Of a stretch of 30,037 nt of DNA, positions 28,076 through 30,037 are shown piece after piece. Source of the DNA: Chara braunii (taxonomy: Eukaryota > Streptophyta > Charophyceae > Charales > Characeae); assembly GCA_003427395.1 (NCBI GenBank), contig BFEA01000111.1, forward strand, positions 1,088,574 to 1,118,610, read 5' to 3'. A program made the translations under genes and the position numbers. Below the pieces are notes generated by a model. The model saw only the letters and a program-made list of their open reading frames with translations, searched no databases and had not been told where the DNA came from. How positions within the stretch are numbered: position 1 is the first letter of the stretch; every line of letters begins with the position of its first letter.

Positions 28076-28466
28076 TCATCACAACAGATAGAACCAGAAG
28101 GTTCGATTAACAACTTTTGAAAGTTGAAGGGTCGAAGAGAAAGCACTTGGTTGAAACAAAGTTTGACCATGAGTGACATATAAAAGATTCTTCAATTGTC
28201 GCCATTGTTGGCTAGTCAAACCACTACAATGAAACAAAATAGTATACGGAAATCTTTTTTCAATATGTTGTGTTTTTTTCTTAATAAGCGTTTTTCTTAT
28301 TTTCATCAATTTTGATTGGCTTTTTTTGCATCCAAAGCGTATTTTATTGAAGTTCATCATACATACTAAATAGAAGTGCAAAACACCCAAACCCAAAATA
28401 AAAAAAGGAGCGCAGCTTGTGCACAATCAATTGTTTTTCAAATCTTTGATATATGCAAAACAACAA
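28076..28466. other. Unassigned sequence
   Basis: AT-rich. Minus-strand frames are of low quality. Nothing recognised. Confidence 0.35.
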
Positions 28467-28738
28467 GACTGAATTCTCCACTGGAATATGGATAGATACA
28501 TGCCTCTGCACATGTGGAGAGTACAACCGGACAAATCCTTTTTCTTTGGCCTTGGGCCTTGGCTCCACTCGTCTCCACATGCCCAAAGACAGAACGACAA
28601 GGGGATGTATCTTTCCATATTCTAGAGGAGGATTCAGTCTCATTGTGCACATTTGCTTGGCCCTTTAGTGCTTGCAAAATGAGACTGAATCCTCCACTAC
28701 AACAGGGAAAGATACATTGCCATATTTGTTGGAGAGTG
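28467..28738. repeat. Three-armed inverted repeat
   Basis: One arm sequence occurs three times: forward at 28467-28521 (GACTGAATTCTCCACTGGAA), inverted at 28564-28644, and forward again at 28678-28738. The inner pair GGAGGATTCAGTCTCATT (28627-28644) and AATGAGACTGAATCCTCC (28678-28695) is a perfect 18-bp stem around 33 bases. Arms 1 and 2 also share the phrases GATACAT and CATGTGGAGA. Confidence 0.8.
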
Positions 28739-29120
28739 GTGAAGCAACGCCCACACTTCACACTTTTCCTTTTCTTAGTTTTTTTCTTATTTTAGGAAGA
28801 ACTATGGTCGCCTTTCTGACACGACTCCCCGTGAGAGACGGGGAGCAGCCAACTGAAAACTGTCGTTTTTTTTTTTGCTTTTTTTTTTGTTGTTTCACGG
28901 TTTACAGAAGTGCTCTTTCTTTTCTTTTGTTTTTACGCGGACTGCTCTCTCCAGAATGTATCTGACTGCACTTGTGGCCACGACCAGGGTGCTGCACGAG
29001 TGAAAACGACGGGCAGTACCAGTGCCAGTCCACAATGTATCCCAAGTTGGTTCCAGCCCCCTCCAGGCTCAGCAGCGCTTGGCGCGCAGGTAAAAATGAG
29101 GGTCGGGCGTTAAGAACCGG
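28739..29120. other. Unassigned sequence with a strong hairpin
   Basis: CTCCCCG-TGAGAGA-CGGGGAG at 28825-28845 is perfect. T-rich runs follow at 28866-28890. No gene recognised. Confidence 0.4.
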
Positions 29121-29137
29121 TAGGTACTGGTGGCTTA
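29121..29137 (-). mobile_element. Right terminus of a TTAA-type element
   Basis: TAGGTACTGGTGGCTTAA is the right-hand orientation of the family terminus, with one change in the otherwise conserved GGTTTAA. Its first 17 or so bases pair with 27108-27125, but similarity stops there. Confidence 0.5.
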
Positions 29138-29146
29138 AGGTCCTGA

Positions 29147-29629
29147 TTGCAAAAAGAAATTCCGAGAACCCGTGCGGGCTCATCCCCAATTCAAAAATTC
29201 CGAGGGAATTCCCTGCACGATTGCCTTGCCAAAAAGACGGACTTCTGTCGAAAAAGAAAGAAAAGAAAGAAAAAGGACATAGCAGACATTGTTCCCCTGC
29301 GCTCACTAAGGCGTGGGCCAACTACCCCGAAGTTCATAACCACCGCCCTCCCCCTTCTGTCGAAGGACCAAAAACGTCGAAAGAAACAGACAAAAAAGAA
29401 AAAGACCAAGAACGAGGGACTGCCAATCCCGGTTGCGCAGAAGATGGCGCTTATCAGAAAAGAGCTCGTCACAAGGTCCCTTGCACTAGGGCATGAAATG
29501 GCTGGCCCACAAGGATGCTACAAGGATTCCTCGAGGAAATGTTTTCACATCTCTTTTCCCAAATTGTTCCCCGAGGATAGGTGGAGCGATCACCTCCTTG
29601 TAGATTTTACGTGCCCGAGGAGTGTCTAA
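29147..29629 (+). CDS. Unidentified 160-aa Lys-rich open frame, doubtful
   Basis: Residues 35-45 and 72-90 are runs of Lys/Arg from A-rich sequence. The last third (residues about 100-150, ALIRKELVTRSLALGHEMAG, then CFHISFPKLFPEDRWSDH) looks more like real protein. The nucleotide segment ending it (29569-29636) recurs near 20676-20782, so at least the tail is repeat-derived. No family recognised. A competing frame (28972-29496) overlaps. Confidence 0.2.
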   Translation: MQKEIPRTRAGSSPIQKFRGNSLHDCLAKKTDFCRKRKKRKKKDIADIVPLRSLRRGPTTPKFITTALPLLSKDQKRRKKQTKKKKTKNEGLPIPVAQKMALIRKELVTRSLALGHEMAGPQGCYKDSSRKCFHISFPKLFPEDRWSDHLLVDFTCPRSV

Positions 29630-29636
29630 CAAGCCC
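29569..29636 (+). repeat. Relative of the SINE-like repeat upstream region
   Basis: CCCCGAGGATAGGTGGAGCG and CGAGGAGTGTCTAACAAGCC match, with few changes, the minus strand of 20676-20782, with a shorter gap between them. The tRNA-like boxes are not recognisable in this copy. Confidence 0.65.
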
Positions 29637-29860
29637 CTTAGTTGACTTTCTCCCATCAGAGGGGTGTGTTTGTTTTCACATTTGCTATAAACTCAAAAAG
29701 CATGACTCCACCAGTCTGAGACTGTTTCATCAGACTTTCATCGACTCATCAGGATGCATTTGACTGATGGTTAAGGATTCATCACATTGCCCAGAGTTAG
29801 CGAAAGCCCTGAGAAACTGGTCAAATTTACTCTCTTCAACCCTGCAATCCTAGCAGACTG

Positions 29861-29864
<4 letters not shown>
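29637..29864. other. Unassigned sequence
   Basis: No recognised feature. Confidence 0.35.
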
Positions 29865-29934
<70 letters not shown>

Positions 29935-29984
29935 CGTGTGTGCGCGTGTGTGTGTGTGTGTGTGTGCGTGTGTGCGTGTGTGTG
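29865..29984. repeat. (TG)n microsatellite, about 120 bases
   Basis: (TG)n with a few TGCG interruptions near its right end. It can adopt left-handed DNA in principle. Confidence 0.95.
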
Positions 29985-30029
29985 GGAGAGTGCTGGCCAT
30001 AGACACTGCTGTTACTACTTGATCGTGGC

Positions 30030-30037
30030 GGGGGGGG
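30030..30037. repeat. G run at window end
   Basis: Eight G residues end the window. With the poly-A start, this suggests a contig that breaks off in simple sequence. Confidence 0.7.

Noticed and set aside
28825-28890. Rho-independent terminator
   Set aside because: The hairpin is good, but the T-rich run starts about 20 bases later, and there is no bacterial gene context.

Overview
The window looks like a low-gene, repeat-dominated nuclear contig from a green plant or streptophyte alga, in draft assembly form. The signs of this are a short run of plant-type telomere repeats (TTTAGGG, about 4302-4342), an LTR followed by a plant initiator-methionine-tRNA primer binding site (TGGTATCGGAGC, 9056-9067), many short inverted-repeat elements, long (TC)n, (GA)n and (TG)n microsatellites, and two organelle-type fragments. 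I see no intact, recognisable protein gene. Nearly all open frames are simple-sequence translations or chance frames. Species cannot be named from this. The contig starts in poly-A, ends in poly-G, and contains a back-to-back pair of Tn5 (Nextera) mosaic ends at 9285-9322, so part of its structure is an artefact of library or assembly.

Layout. 1-1770: a 239-bp tandem repeat with inverted ends, then two short TTAA-bounded elements, one split by a fold-back element. 1971-3811: more fold-back elements, huge C/T homopolymers, an organellar/bacterial-type large-subunit rRNA fragment (2380-2600) and a (TC)31 tract. 4049-4342: tandem duplications with (GA)n and telomeric repeats. 4345-8740: AT-rich DNA with three related 290-570 bp elements, one nested in another, with 8-bp target duplications, plus a 16-bp minisatellite. 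8748-9067: LTR and primer binding site. 9127-9480: adapter artefact. 9481-11990: low-information DNA with small tandem repeats. 11991-13015: two diverged, hairpin-rich copies of one sequence. 13997-15324: two tandem arrays. The second is nine hairpins sharing one loop sequence while their stems vary and compensate. 15579-16109: an element with GAACGCG-rich ends. 16110-19772: GC-rich DNA of unknown role.

19773-20194: two adjacent TTAA-bounded elements. 20447-20583: a nearly self-complementary fold-back. 20592-20782: a tRNA-like (SINE-like) repeat with a relative at 29569-29636. 21233-22779: a larger element with GAGCGCG-rich ends, interrupted by another element (21869-22609) with its own 8-bp target duplication. 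22780-27106: mostly unidentified, with microsatellites. 27437-28033: remnant of a mitochondrial-type group II intron reverse transcriptase/maturase, truncated and lacking its active-site YADD. It lies between two oppositely oriented TTAA-type termini (27108 and 29137). 28467-28738: a three-armed inverted repeat. 29865-29984: (TG)n.

How parts relate. The window mainly records transposition. Several non-autonomous DNA elements share an AT-rich core but carry unrelated GC-rich terminal motifs. The hairpin array at 14612-15318 is the signal I find hardest to explain by known categories. All family calls were made by eye, without database searches.
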